Of a DNA stretch of 64,000 nucleotides, positions 26,426 through 35,656 are shown one piece after another. The notes under the pieces are model-generated. The model made no database searches, was not told where the DNA came from, and saw only the letters and a list, made by a program, of their open reading frames with translations. This stretch comes from Paracoccus beibuensis (GTDB lineage Bacteria > Pseudomonadota > Alphaproteobacteria > Rhodobacterales > Rhodobacteraceae). The position numbers and the translations under genes are program-made. The DNA lies in the NCBI RefSeq assembly GCF_026162625.1, contig NZ_JAOTBD010000003.1, positions 62,001-126,000 of the forward strand, read 5' to 3'. Position 1 is the first letter of the stretch; each line of letters begins with the position of its first letter.

Positions 26426-27688
26426 TCAGCGGTAGATCGGGAAGCGGTCGCAGATCGCCTTGACCTCGGCGCGCACGGCGCTTTCGGTTTCGGTGCAGCC
26501 GTCGGGATTGGCGGCCAGCGCCTTCAGGACGCGCAGGATCATCTCTCCGATCTGGCGGAACTCGGCCTCGCCGAAGCCGCGGGTGGTGCCGGCCGAACTG
26601 CCAAGCCGGATGCCCGACGTCACGAACGGCTTTTCCGGGTCGAAGGGGATCGCGTTCTTGTTGCAGGTCAGGCCCGCACGCTCCAGCGCGATCTCGGCCA
26701 CCTTGCCGGTCACGCCAAGCGGGCGCAGGTCGCACAGGACCATGTGGCAGTCGGTGCCGCCCGAGACGATGCCCATGCCGCCCGCCGTCAACGTTTCGGC
26801 CAGCACGCGTGCGTTGGCGATGACAGCTTTCGCATAGTCCTTGAACGACGGCTGCAGCGCCTCTCCGAAGGCCACGGCCTTGGCGGCGATGACATGCATC
26901 AGCGGCCCGCCCTGGTTGCCGGGGAACACGGCCGAGTTCAGCTTCTTCGCCAGGTCGTCGTCATTGGTCAGGATGACGCCGCCGCGCGGACCGCGCAGCG
27001 TCTTGTGCGTGGTCGAGGTGACGACATGCGCGTGGGGCACCGGGTTCGGGTATTCGCCCGCCGCGATCAGGCCCGCGTAATGTGCCATGTCCACCATCAG
27101 CCAGGCGCCGACCTCGTCCGCGATGGCGCGGAAGGCGGCAAAATCCATGTGGCGCGGATAGGCCGAGGCACCGGCCACGATCAGCTTCGGACGCTCGGCC
27201 AGCGCCTTGTCGCGGACCTTGGCCATGTCGATCAGGTGGGTGTGCGGCTCGACCTCGTAGCTGGCGACATCGAACCACTTGCCCGACATGGTGACGGGCG
27301 AGCCATGGGTCAGGTGGCCGCCATGGGCCAGCGACAGGCCCATGATCTTGTCGCCCGGCTGCAGCAGCGCCAGGAATACGGCCTGGTTGGCCTGCGCGCC
27401 CGAATGCGGCTGGACGTTGACATGCGCCGCGCCGAACAACTGCTTCAGGCGGTCGCGGGCGATGTCCTCGACCTCGTCCACGAATTCGCAGCCGCCGTAA
27501 TAGCGCTTGCCGGGATAGCCCTCGGCGTACTTGTTGGTCAGCACCGAGCCTTGCGCGGCCAGCACGTCGGCCGAGACGATGTTCTCGGACGCGATCAGTT
27601 CGATCTGGTCCTGCTGGCGGACCAGTTCGCGGCCGATGGCACCGGCGATGGCGGTATCCGAGATGGCGGGGGTCTTGAAGTCGAGCAT
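26426..27688 (-). CDS. glyA: Serine hydroxymethyltransferase
   Basis: 420-residue PLP enzyme interconverting glycine plus 5,10-methylene-THF with serine plus THF. Landmarks: [40 protein letters not shown] core and the PLP lysine in [14 protein letters not shown] near residue 228. Here it probably uses both products of sarcosine oxidase, glycine and methylene-THF. ATG 27688 lies 77 bases after soxG; the gap holds a small GC hairpin near 27761-27780. A housekeeping copy may exist elsewhere in the genome. Confidence 0.96.
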   Translation of the reverse strand: MLDFKTPAISDTAIAGAIGRELVRQQDQIELIASENIVSADVLAAQGSVLTNKYAEGYPGKRYYGGCEFVDEVEDIARDRLKQLFGAAHVNVQPHSGAQANQAVFLALLQPGDKIMGLSLAHGGHLTHGSPVTMSGKWFDVASYEVEPHTHLIDMAKVRDKALAERPKLIVAGASAYPRHMDFAAFRAIADEVGAWLMVDMAHYAGLIAAGEYPNPVPHAHVVTSTTHKTLRGPRGGVILTNDDDLAKKLNSAVFPGNQGGPLMHVIAAKAVAFGEALQPSFKDYAKAVIANARVLAETLTAGGMGIVSGGTDCHMVLCDLRPLGVTGKVAEIALERAGLTCNKNAIPFDPEKPFVTSGIRLGSSAGTTRGFGEAEFRQIGEMILRVLKALAANPDGCTETESAVRAEVKAICDRFPIYR

Positions 27689-27765
27689 GGGGTTCCTTTC
27701 GGCAAAGCGGGGCCGCCCGCGACCGGCGGGGCCAAGGCGGGACAGGTTCTGGGGGAAGGCGGGCC

Positions 27766-28296
27766 TTAGAGGCCCGATTTCAGCTCGACCATCACCTGGT
27801 CAAGAAGGGCGCGGACATGGGGCAGGAAGCTGCGCCAGACGTCCATGCGGAAATCCTGCCGGTCGTCGCGCCACAGGATCACGGTGGCGCTGTCGAACAG
27901 CGTGCGCGCGCCCTGACCCACGGGCATCGCATCGATGTCGCGGGGGCAGCCGGTGGTCAGCGCGGTCAGCGCCTGCGCACCCGACAGGCGCAGCGTAATC
28001 TCTCGGTCGCTGATCTCGACAAGGCTGTGCGGGATCTGGGCATAGGCGGCGCCCGATCCGGCCGCCAGCGGCGCGGCGTCGGGCGCGAGGATCGTCCATT
28101 CGTCGGGGCCCAGGCACAGGACCTCGACGCCGCCTGCGGTGCTGCGCTGGCCGACCGCAGTCGGCAGCTCCAGCCCCAGCGCCCCGGCCAGGGCCGCGCG
28201 GTTTTCGGGGCGGACGCGCAGCGAGAAGCGCGGCGCCCAAGGCAGTTCCTCGACCAGGAAGGGCGTGGGATCGAAATCGTGGCGTTGCGTGGTCAT
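27766..28296 (-). CDS. soxG: Sarcosine oxidase gamma subunit
   Basis: 176 residues, small subunit of the heterotetrameric sarcosine oxidase. The fold resembles a GcvT-like domain ([65 protein letters not shown]), as in SoxG proteins. It sits 12 bases after soxA in the conserved order soxB-D-A-G. Confidence 0.93.
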   Translation of the reverse strand: MTTQRHDFDPTPFLVEELPWAPRFSLRVRPENRAALAGALGLELPTAVGQRSTAGGVEVLCLGPDEWTILAPDAAPLAAGSGAAYAQIPHSLVEISDREITLRLSGAQALTALTTGCPRDIDAMPVGQGARTLFDSATVILWRDDRQDFRMDVWRSFLPHVRALLDQVMVELKSGL

Positions 28297-28308
28297 GTCT
28301 TTCGCTCC

Positions 28309-31299
28309 TCAGGCTTTCAGCCGTTCGCCGGCCGGGTCATAGAAGTTGGTCGAGGTGATGGTGGCCCGGATCGTGCCGTCGGGCATGGGGATGTGCACCG
28401 TTTCCCCCATCCGCGACAGGCCGCCGGTCACAACCGCCATCGCGATGGGACGCCCCAGCGCCACCGAGTCATAGGATGAGGTCACGTGACCGGCCATGGT
28501 CATCGGCAGGCTCTGGCTCGGGTCCAGCACGATCTGGGCGCCTTCCTCCAGCTTCCTGCCGTCCTCGGTCAGCAGGCCGACCAGCTGCTTGCGGTTCGGC
28601 GCGACGATGTCGGGACGCGACAGCGAGCGTTTACCGACGAAGTCCTTCTTGGCCTTGCCGATCGCCCAGTCCAGGCCCGCATCCTGCGGCGTGACGGTGC
28701 CGTCGGTGTCCTGACCCACGATGATATAGCCCTTTTCGGCGCGCAGGACGTGCATCGTCTCGGTGCCATAGGGGCAGATGTCGTATTGCTGGCCGGCCTC
28801 ATGGATCGCCTTCCACAGCTGCAGGCCGTGGCGCGCGGGGACGTTGACTTCGAAGCCCAGTTCGCCCGTGAAGCTGATGCGGAACAGGCGCGCGGGCAGG
28901 CCCGCGACCGTGCATTCAGCCACCGACATGTGCGGGAAGTTTGTGTCCGACAGGTCCAACCCCTCGACCAGCTTCTCCAGCACCTTGCGGGCGTTGGGGC
29001 CGTTCACCGCGACCGTCGCCCATTGCTCGGTGGTCGAGGTCAGCCAGACGTCAAGGTCCGGCCATTCGGTCTGGAGGTAGTCCTCCATCATGTTCAGGAC
29101 GCGCGCGGCACCGCCGGTTGTGGTGGTGACGTGGAACAGGTCGGGCGACATGCGCCCGATGACGCCGTCGTCGCGGATGAACCCGTCCTCGCCCAGCAGC
29201 AGGCCATAGCGGCATCGTCCAGGCTGCAGCTTGGTCCAGGGGTTGGTGTACATGCGGTTCATGAACTCGACCGCATCGGGACCAGCGACCTCGATCTTGC
29301 CCAGGGTCGAGGCGTCGAACATGCCCACGGATGCCCGTGTCGCGCGGCATTCGCGCGCCACGGCGGCGTGCATGTCCTCGCCCGCCTTGGGGAAGTACCA
29401 AGCCCGGCGCCACAGCGACACCGGCTCGAACACCGCACCCTGCGCCTCGGCCCAAGGGTCGATGGGCGTCTTGCGGGTGATTTCGAACGTGGCGCCCTTG
29501 TGATAGCCCGCGAAGGCGCCGAAGCTGGTCGGCGTGTAGGGCGGGCGGAAGGTCGTCAGGCCCACCTGCGGGGGCTCCTTGCCCAGGGCGTCGGCGGCGA
29601 TCATCAAGCCGTTGATGTTCGACATCTTTCCTTGGTCGGTCGCCATGCCGTTGGTGGTATAGCGCTTGACGTGCTCGATGGAGCGCATGCCCTCGCGGAC
29701 GGCCAGGCGGATGTCCTTGGCGGTGACGTCGTTCTGGTAGTCGACGAAGGCCTTGGCCTTGCCGGGGCTGCGGTCGGTCGGCAATTCCTTTTGGCTGATG
29801 CCGGTGCCGGGGCGGTCACCCTCGACCCGCGCGTCGGATGCGTCGGCGCTGCGGCCAAGCGCCTGCGCGGCGGCGATGCCGGCCTTCACGCCGTCCTCCA
29901 GCACGAAGCCATAGCCCCAGAGACCGCGTCCCGCGCCGGCGATCTGGCAGGCCTCGGTCTTGTGGTCGGGCAGGAAGGTCCGGCTGTCAGCGTCCCAAGT
30001 CAGCGAGCCCTTGGTGTGCGAGAAGAGGTGCAGCGACGGCGTCCAGCCGCCGCAGATCAGCAGCGCGTCGCAAGGGATCTTACGCCCGGCGCCGACCTGG
30101 CCATTCCGCACCGGGTTCACGCGGACGGACTTGACGCGCAACCGGCCTTCGGTCGCGGTGGCGGTGTGGCCGGTCAGCACCAGGATGCCGCGCTTGCGGG
30201 CAGCCTCCACCAGGTCGGGGCGCACGCTGTCGCGGGTGTCGGCGATGGCCGCCACGCGGGCTCCGGCATCGACCAGGTCAAAGGCGGCGTACCAGGCGCT
30301 GTCATGGCTGGTCACCACGGCGGCATTGTCGCCGACCTTGACGCCGTAGCGGTTGAGATAGGTCTGCGCGGCACCGGCCAGCATGACGCCGGGACGGTCG
30401 TTGCCATCGAAGACCAGCGGCTTTTCCAGCGCGCCCTGCGCCAGCACGACCTGTTCGGCCCGGACATGCCACATGCGTTCGCGCGGCGCACCGTGCGGCG
30501 GCTGGTCCAGGTGGTCGGTGACGCGCTCGACCAGACCCACGAAGTTCTGGTGGTAATAGCCGATGGCCGTGGTGCGGGTCATCAGGCGCACGCCGGCGGC
30601 GCGAAGCTGCGACAGCTGCTCGGCCAGCCAAGCCCACGACCCGCGACCGTCGATGCGCACCGACGGGTCAGACAGCAGCGATCCGCCCATTTCGGGATTT
30701 TCATCCACCAGAACGACGCGGGCGCCGGATTTCGCGGCTGTCAGCGCGGCCGAGATGCCCGCGGCGCCGCCGCCCACCACCAGCACGTCGGTATGCAGGT
30801 TGCGGTGGGCATAGCTGTCGGGATCGACCTCGGCCGGCGACTTGCCCAGGCCCGCGGCGGCACGGATGAAGGGCTCGTAGACCTTGTCCCAGAAGCTGCG
30901 CGGCCACATGAAGGTCTTGTAGTAGAAGCCTGCCGAGAACAGCATGTAGGCGCGGTCGTTCACGGCCCCGATGTCGAACTTCAGCGACGGCCACTTGTTC
31001 TGGCTTTCCGTCGTCAGGCCGGCGCGCAGTTCCTGCACGGTGGCGCGGGTGTTCGGCTCGAACCGGCCCGGGCCGCGCGAGGTGCCGATCAGGGCGTTGG
31101 GTTCCTCGGAGCCTGCCGTCACCACGCCGCGCGGGCGGTGATACTTGAACGACCGGCCCATCAGGTGCACGCCGTTGGCCAGCAGCGCGGATGCGACGGT
31201 GTCGCCGCGCAGGCCCTGATAGCTGCGGCCGTCGAAGGTGAAGCTGACCGGCGCCGCGGGATCGACGCGGCCCATGCCGGGGATGCGATAGCGGCTCAT
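28309..31299 (-). CDS. soxA: Sarcosine oxidase alpha subunit
   Basis: 996-residue large subunit. An N-terminal 2Fe-2S-fold-like domain (FTFDGRSYQGLRGDTVASAL, FKYHRPRGV) is followed by an NAD-binding FAD/NAD(P) domain (VLVVGGGAAGISAALTAA near residue 170) and, from about residue 600, an aminomethyltransferase-type domain that binds THF (EVSLWRRAWYF to the C-terminus). The enzyme oxidises sarcosine to glycine, with methylene-THF and H2O2 produced. It overlaps soxD by four bases. Confidence 0.96.
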   Translation of the reverse strand: MSRYRIPGMGRVDPAAPVSFTFDGRSYQGLRGDTVASALLANGVHLMGRSFKYHRPRGVVTAGSEEPNALIGTSRGPGRFEPNTRATVQELRAGLTTESQNKWPSLKFDIGAVNDRAYMLFSAGFYYKTFMWPRSFWDKVYEPFIRAAAGLGKSPAEVDPDSYAHRNLHTDVLVVGGGAAGISAALTAAKSGARVVLVDENPEMGGSLLSDPSVRIDGRGSWAWLAEQLSQLRAAGVRLMTRTTAIGYYHQNFVGLVERVTDHLDQPPHGAPRERMWHVRAEQVVLAQGALEKPLVFDGNDRPGVMLAGAAQTYLNRYGVKVGDNAAVVTSHDSAWYAAFDLVDAGARVAAIADTRDSVRPDLVEAARKRGILVLTGHTATATEGRLRVKSVRVNPVRNGQVGAGRKIPCDALLICGGWTPSLHLFSHTKGSLTWDADSRTFLPDHKTEACQIAGAGRGLWGYGFVLEDGVKAGIAAAQALGRSADASDARVEGDRPGTGISQKELPTDRSPGKAKAFVDYQNDVTAKDIRLAVREGMRSIEHVKRYTTNGMATDQGKMSNINGLMIAADALGKEPPQVGLTTFRPPYTPTSFGAFAGYHKGATFEITRKTPIDPWAEAQGAVFEPVSLWRRAWYFPKAGEDMHAAVARECRATRASVGMFDASTLGKIEVAGPDAVEFMNRMYTNPWTKLQPGRCRYGLLLGEDGFIRDDGVIGRMSPDLFHVTTTTGGAARVLNMMEDYLQTEWPDLDVWLTSTTEQWATVAVNGPNARKVLEKLVEGLDLSDTNFPHMSVAECTVAGLPARLFRISFTGELGFEVNVPARHGLQLWKAIHEAGQQYDICPYGTETMHVLRAEKGYIIVGQDTDGTVTPQDAGLDWAIGKAKKDFVGKRSLSRPDIVAPNRKQLVGLLTEDGRKLEEGAQIVLDPSQSLPMTMAGHVTSSYDSVALGRPIAMAVVTGGLSRMGETVHIPMPDGTIRATITSTNFYDPAGERLKA

Positions 31300-31595
31300 T
31301 CGGCGGCCTCCTTCACGGTCAGGTCGGGACGGGCCTCACCGGCCTTGTAGGTCATCAGGAAACGGTCGCTGACGGTATCGCGGACCGCGTTGAAGAAGCG
31401 CCCGCAGCCGTGGATGTGCCGCCAACGTTCAAAGTGCGGCCCGCGCGCGTTGGTGCGGATAAAGAGGTAATCGCGCCATTCCTCGTCTGACAGCGCCGAG
31501 GGATCGGCGGGGCGCGAGATATGCGCCTCGCCGGCATAGGCGAACTCGGCCTCGGGCAGGGTGGCGTCGCAATAGGGGCAGTGGATCAGCAGCAT
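31296..31595 (-). CDS. soxD: Sarcosine oxidase delta subunit
   Basis: 99-residue zinc-binding subunit. Ligand motif IHCPYCDA near residue 5 and the later HGCGRFF near 60 are typical, as are EEWRDYLFIRTNARGPHFERW and RWRHIHGCGRFFNA. It begins nine bases after soxB and overlaps soxA (ATGA at 31296-31299). Confidence 0.95.
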   Translation of the reverse strand: MLLIHCPYCDATLPEAEFAYAGEAHISRPADPSALSDEEWRDYLFIRTNARGPHFERWRHIHGCGRFFNAVRDTVSDRFLMTYKAGEARPDLTVKEAAE

Positions 31596-31604
31596 GGGGG
31601 CCTC

Positions 31605-32858
31605 TCAGTGCGCGACGGCGGCGGCGGCGGCTTCGTCGATCAGACGGCCGGTGGTGAAGCGTTCAAGGGTGAATGGCGCGTTGATCGGGTGAGGCTCGTC
31701 CTTGGCGACGGTCCAGGCCAGCGTATGTGCAGCGCCCGGCGTGGCCTTGAAGCCGCCCGTGCCCCAGCCGCAGTTGACATACAGGCCCTTGACCGGCGTC
31801 TTGCCCAGGATCGCGCTGCGGTCCGGCGTCACGTCCACGATGCCCCCCCATTTCCGCAGCATCCGCATGCGGTTGAAGATCGGGAAGACCTCGCAGATGG
31901 CCGCCACCGTGTGCTCGATCAGCGGCAGACCGCCGCGCTGGCTATAGCTGGTGTACTGATCGGTGCCCGAGCCGATGACCAGTTCGCCCTTGTCCGACTG
32001 GCTGATATAGGCGTGGACGGTGTTCGACATCACGACGCAGGGGAAGATAGGCTTCACCGGCTCGCTGACCAGCGCCTGCAGCGGAAAGCTTTCCAGCGGC
32101 ATCCGTACGCCCGCGCTGTCCATGACGACGCTGGTGTTGCCGGCGGCCGACACCGCGACCTTCCTGGCCTTGATGAAGCCCTTGGCGGTGTCCACGCCCT
32201 GCACCGCACCGTCGGGCCCGCGACGGATCGCGATGACCGGGCAGTTCTGGATGATGTCCACCCCGCGCGCGGCGGCGGCACGGGCATAGCCCCAGGCCAC
32301 CGCGTCGTGGCGCGCCGTGCCCGCCCGCATCTGCAGCGCCGCGCCCATCACCGGATAGCGCGCGTCGGGGCTGATGTTCAGCGGCGGGCAGAAGGCCTTG
32401 GCCTCCTCCTTCGACAGCCAGCGGTTGTCGACGCCGTTCAGGCGGTTGGCGTGGATGTGGCGCTGGAAGGACTGCACGTCATGGACGTTGTGCGCCAGCA
32501 TCATCACGCCGCGCTTGGAATACATGACGTTGTAGTTCAGCTTCTGCGAGAGGTTCTCCCACAGGTCCAGGGCGTGATCGTAAAGGCGCGCGCTTTCGTC
32601 ATACAGATAGTTCGACCGGATGATGGTCGTGTTGCGGCCCGTGTTGCCGCCGCCCAGCCAGCCCTTGTCGATCACCGCGACATTGGTGATGCCGTGTTCC
32701 TTGGCCAGATAATAGGCCGCGCCCAGGCCGTGGCCACCCGCGCCGACGATGACGACGTCATATTCGGCCTTGGGCTGGCTGTCGGGCCACTGTTCGCGCC
32801 AGCCCTTGTGGCCGGTCAGCGCGTTCCTGAGCAGGGACATCGCAGAGAAATGTGACAT
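31605..32858 (-). CDS. soxB: Sarcosine oxidase beta subunit
   Basis: 417-residue catalytic subunit of the DAO superfamily with FAD-binding VVIVGAGGHGLGAAYYLAKE near residue 33. The WGTGGFKATPGAAHTLA segment near the C-terminus is typical of the family. In known SoxB proteins FMN attaches covalently at the interface with SoxA. ATG 32858 is chosen: GAAGGACC is upstream and the product aligns from MSHFSAMSLLRNALTGHKGW; a longer frame to 32966 runs through the intergenic operator region. First gene of soxBDAG-glyA-sdaA. Confidence 0.95.
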   Translation of the reverse strand: MSHFSAMSLLRNALTGHKGWREQWPDSQPKAEYDVVIVGAGGHGLGAAYYLAKEHGITNVAVIDKGWLGGGNTGRNTTIIRSNYLYDESARLYDHALDLWENLSQKLNYNVMYSKRGVMMLAHNVHDVQSFQRHIHANRLNGVDNRWLSKEEAKAFCPPLNISPDARYPVMGAALQMRAGTARHDAVAWGYARAAAARGVDIIQNCPVIAIRRGPDGAVQGVDTAKGFIKARKVAVSAAGNTSVVMDSAGVRMPLESFPLQALVSEPVKPIFPCVVMSNTVHAYISQSDKGELVIGSGTDQYTSYSQRGGLPLIEHTVAAICEVFPIFNRMRMLRKWGGIVDVTPDRSAILGKTPVKGLYVNCGWGTGGFKATPGAAHTLAWTVAKDEPHPINAPFTLERFTTGRLIDEAAAAAVAH

Positions 32859-32901
32859 GGCGCGGGTCCTTCGGGCGGTGACGGTTCCGCGCTTTGTGAC
32901 A

Positions 32902-32940
32902 GAACATGACGCCGACTCACTGTAGAACTGCGTCATGTTC
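32902..32940. promoter_or_regulatory. Perfect 11-bp inverted repeat between soxB and its divergent regulator
   Basis: GAACATGACGC at 32902-32912 is repeated inverted as GCGTCATGTTC at 32930-32940, with a 17-base spacer. It lies 44 bases upstream of soxB and 17 upstream of the regulator start at 32957. It is probably an operator for the adjacent AraC/GlxA-type regulator, placed to control both directions. Confidence 0.6.
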
Positions 32941-32956
32941 ATGTTATCTTTGCGCC

Positions 32957-33946
32957 ATGCCATCATCTGATTCCGCCCCCGGCCTGCGCGTCGGCTTTAT
33001 CCTCGCCCGACGCTTCACGCTGTCGGCCTTCGCGAACTTCATCGACGTCCTGCGGCTGGCCGCGGACGAAGGCGACCGTTCGCGCCCGATCCGCTGCAGC
33101 TGGAGCGTGCTGTCGACCAGCCGTGACCCCGTGAGGTCCAGCTGCGGCATCGCAGTGACGCCCGACGAACGGCTGGGGGACCCGTCGCGCTTCGACTATG
33201 TCGTGGTGGTCGGCGGGCTGATCGACCAGGCCGAACGGCTGGACCCGGAACAGGAGGCGTTCCTGAATCGCGCGGCACGGGCGGGCGTGGCGCTGGTCGG
33301 CGTCTGCACCGGGGCGTTCCTTCTGCACCGGGCGGGGCTGATGAACGGCTATCGCTGCTGCGTCAGCTGGTTTCATCACGACGATTTTCTGGAAAGGTTC
33401 GACGGGCTGGTGCCGGTGTCGGACCGCATCTTCGTCGTCGACCGCGACCGGCTGACCTGTTCGGGCGGGGCCAGTTCCGCCCATCTGGCGGCCCTGCTGG
33501 TCGAGCGTCACATCGGCCGCGCCGCCGCGCGGAAAAGCCTGCACATCATGATCATCGACGAGGCAATGGCCGCTGACCAGCCTCAGCCTGGCCTGCCGCT
33601 GGAACTGACCAGCCGCGACCCCTTGGTGCGGCGCGCACTGCTGATGGTGCAGCAGAACCTGGACGACCCGCCATCGGTCGCCGAGATGGCCGAGCGTCTG
33701 CAGGTCAGCCGCCGCAAGCTGGAGCGGCACTTCACCGAAAAGCTGGGCATGTCGCCCTCGGACGCGTTCCTGCGGGTCAGGCTGTCGCAGGTGCGGCTGC
33801 TGCTGGGAAGGTCGGACCGGACGATCAGCCAGATCGCCGCCGAAACCGGGTTCTGCGACGCCTCGCACCTGATCCGGATCTTCCGCGACAAGGTGGGCAC
33901 CACGCCCGAGGCGTGGCGGCAGGAACAGCTGCCCAAGGCCGGCTGA
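32957..33946 (+). CDS. GbdR-like transcriptional regulator (GATase1/DJ-1-like plus AraC HTH)
   Basis: 329 residues. Residues 5-200 form the DJ-1/PfpI-like (GlxA) domain, with FDYVVVVGGLIDQ near 75 and GVCTGAFLLHRAGLMNGY near 115 (nucleophile-elbow Cys). The C-terminal AraC domain has two HTH motifs (SVAEMAERLQVSRRKLERHF and TISQIAAETGFCDASHLIRIF). GbdR in Pseudomonas has this architecture and activates betaine/sarcosine catabolism. Divergence from soxB supports the same role. ATG 32957 gives the compact start. Confidence 0.88.
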   Translation: MPSSDSAPGLRVGFILARRFTLSAFANFIDVLRLAADEGDRSRPIRCSWSVLSTSRDPVRSSCGIAVTPDERLGDPSRFDYVVVVGGLIDQAERLDPEQEAFLNRAARAGVALVGVCTGAFLLHRAGLMNGYRCCVSWFHHDDFLERFDGLVPVSDRIFVVDRDRLTCSGGASSAHLAALLVERHIGRAAARKSLHIMIIDEAMAADQPQPGLPLELTSRDPLVRRALLMVQQNLDDPPSVAEMAERLQVSRRKLERHFTEKLGMSPSDAFLRVRLSQVRLLLGRSDRTISQIAAETGFCDASHLIRIFRDKVGTTPEAWRQEQLPKAG

Positions 33947-33955
33947 GCGTCAGCC
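33941..33955. terminator. Small hairpin between convergent stop codons
   Basis: GGCTGA (33941-33946) and TCAGCC (33950-33955) pair around three bases and include the stop codons of the two converging genes. With no T-run its termination strength is unknown. Confidence 0.3.
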
Positions 33956-35656
33956 GCGCCACGGCAGAACGTCGCCGCCGCGCCGCCCCAGCAGGTCGGC
34001 CAGTGCGCAAAGCGCGAACAGCAGCAAGGTCGACAGCACCGACACGGCGGCCGCGGCGGTCGAGTTCCCCTCGTACTGCAGGGAAAAGACCATGACCCCG
34101 ATCGTTTCTTGCCCCGACGACCACAGCAGCGCGGACAGCGTCAGCTCGTTCATGGCGGTCATCACGATCAGGACTGCGCCTGCCAGCGCGGCGGGCAGGA
34201 CCGAGGGTGCGAAGATCCGGCCAAGGCGGACGGAGAGGCCGATACCCGCAATACGCGCGGCCTCGTCCAAAGCCGGGTCGCCGCCCTGCGCCGCTGCCGC
34301 CACGGGCCGCAGCACCAGCGGCAGGAACCGCGCCAGATAGGCGATCAGGATGATCGCCGCCGTACCATAGAGCGACACCCCGATCCCCGGCAGAGGGGGC
34401 AGGAAAGCCAGGATCATGGCCAGCGCGACCACCGTGCCGGGCACGACCCAGGGCGCCTCGGCCAGCAGATCGATGGCCGCCACCGCCGGGCCGGGACGGT
34501 GCGTGGCCAGATAGGCCAGCGGCAGCGCCACCAGCGCGCAGATCAACGCCGCCGCGCATGACAGCATCAGCGAATTGGCGAAGGCCCGCGCCACGGCATC
34601 GTTGGCCAAGACCGCGCGATACTGCTCGAGGCTTGCGACTTCGACCGAAAAGGGCACGCCGATTGCGGGCACCAGCGAGGTCAGGACCAGCGCCGTCAGC
34701 GGCAGCACGGCGATGACCAGCACAGCCGCCCACATCAGCCCCTGAGCCCAGAGAGGCGCGCGGCGGCCGGACCGGAAGCGGCGCCCGTCCTCGATCCGCA
34801 TGGTCAGGTGGCGCATCAGTAGGCCGCGCAGCGCCAGCGCCGCCACCGCCATCAGCGTCAGGATCAGCGCCAGCACCGCGACTTGGCCCGCAGCCGAGGG
34901 TCCGAAACCGTTCAGCCGCTGATAGATCAGCGTCGTCAGCATCGGCACGCGCCCCGGAATGCCCAGCAGCGCCGGAACGCCGAAGTTGCCGACCGCCGCC
35001 GTGAAGGCCAGAAGCGCCCCCGCCAGCGCCGAGGGCAGGGTGACTGGCAGGATGATCCGCGCCAGCACCAGCCGGGGCGCGATGGCGGCGATGCGCGCGG
35101 CCTCGACCAGGTCGGCGGGCAGCGACTTCAGCGCGGCGCGGATGGCGATGAAGACCAGGGGCATGTGCTCGATCCCCATGACCAGCGCGATCCCGAAACC
35201 GGAATAGAGCGGGTTGCCGCTGCCCGGCGCGGGTGCAAGGCCCAGTGGCGACAGGATGGGGGACTGCGTGCCCAGAAGCTCGATCCAGGCCAACGCGGTC
35301 ACCTGGGACGGGATGATCAGTGGCATCAGGATCAGGAAGGACAGCGCCGCGCGAAAAGCCATCCGCAACAGCCCCACCGCCAGCGCCAGCGCGCCCCCAA
35401 GCGTCACGGACACCGCGACCGACATCAGCGACAGGGTCAGCGTGTTCCAGAACGCCCGGCCGGTCGCCCGCGACGACAGCGTGTCACGCATGACGCCCAG
35501 CAGCTGACCTTCGTCGCCCGGCCGGAACGCGGTCAGCAGCAGCTGCCCAAGCGGCCAGATCGTGATCAGCCCGACATAGGCGCAAAGGGCGATGGCAAGC
35601 AGGCGCTCGCCACCGCCGGTCCTCTGGTCGCCAAGAAGGCGCAGTTCAGCCGCCAT
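33950..35656 (-). CDS. ABC transporter permease, fused two-domain (Fbp/Phn class)
   Basis: 568-residue inner-membrane protein with two permease modules, as in FbpB and related phosphonate-type permeases. Each half carries an EAA-type loop: PADLVEAARIAAIAPRLVLARI near residue 205 and DPALDEAARIAGIGLSVRLGRI near 475. It overlaps the preceding binding protein gene by 11 bases and closes the five-gene operon. Substrate unknown: iron, phosphonate, phosphoester, thiamine and polyamine importers all share this architecture. Confidence 0.9.
   Translation of the reverse strand: MAAELRLLGDQRTGGGERLLAIALCAYVGLITIWPLGQLLLTAFRPGDEGQLLGVMRDTLSSRATGRAFWNTLTLSLMSVAVSVTLGGALALAVGLLRMAFRAALSFLILMPLIIPSQVTALAWIELLGTQSPILSPLGLAPAPGSGNPLYSGFGIALVMGIEHMPLVFIAIRAALKSLPADLVEAARIAAIAPRLVLARIILPVTLPSALAGALLAFTAAVGNFGVPALLGIPGRVPMLTTLIYQRLNGFGPSAAGQVAVLALILTLMAVAALALRGLLMRHLTMRIEDGRRFRSGRRAPLWAQGLMWAAVLVIAVLPLTALVLTSLVPAIGVPFSVEVASLEQYRAVLANDAVARAFANSLMLSCAAALICALVALPLAYLATHRPGPAVAAIDLLAEAPWVVPGTVVALAMILAFLPPLPGIGVSLYGTAAIILIAYLARFLPLVLRPVAAAAQGGDPALDEAARIAGIGLSVRLGRIFAPSVLPAALAGAVLIVMTAMNELTLSALLWSSGQETIGVMVFSLQYEGNSTAAAAVSVLSTLLLFALCALADLLGRRGGDVLPWRG

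Noticed and set aside
28486..31350. 954-codon plus-strand open frame
   Set aside because: It is antisense to soxA, whose domains and operon position are unambiguous; no ribosome site or motif was found.
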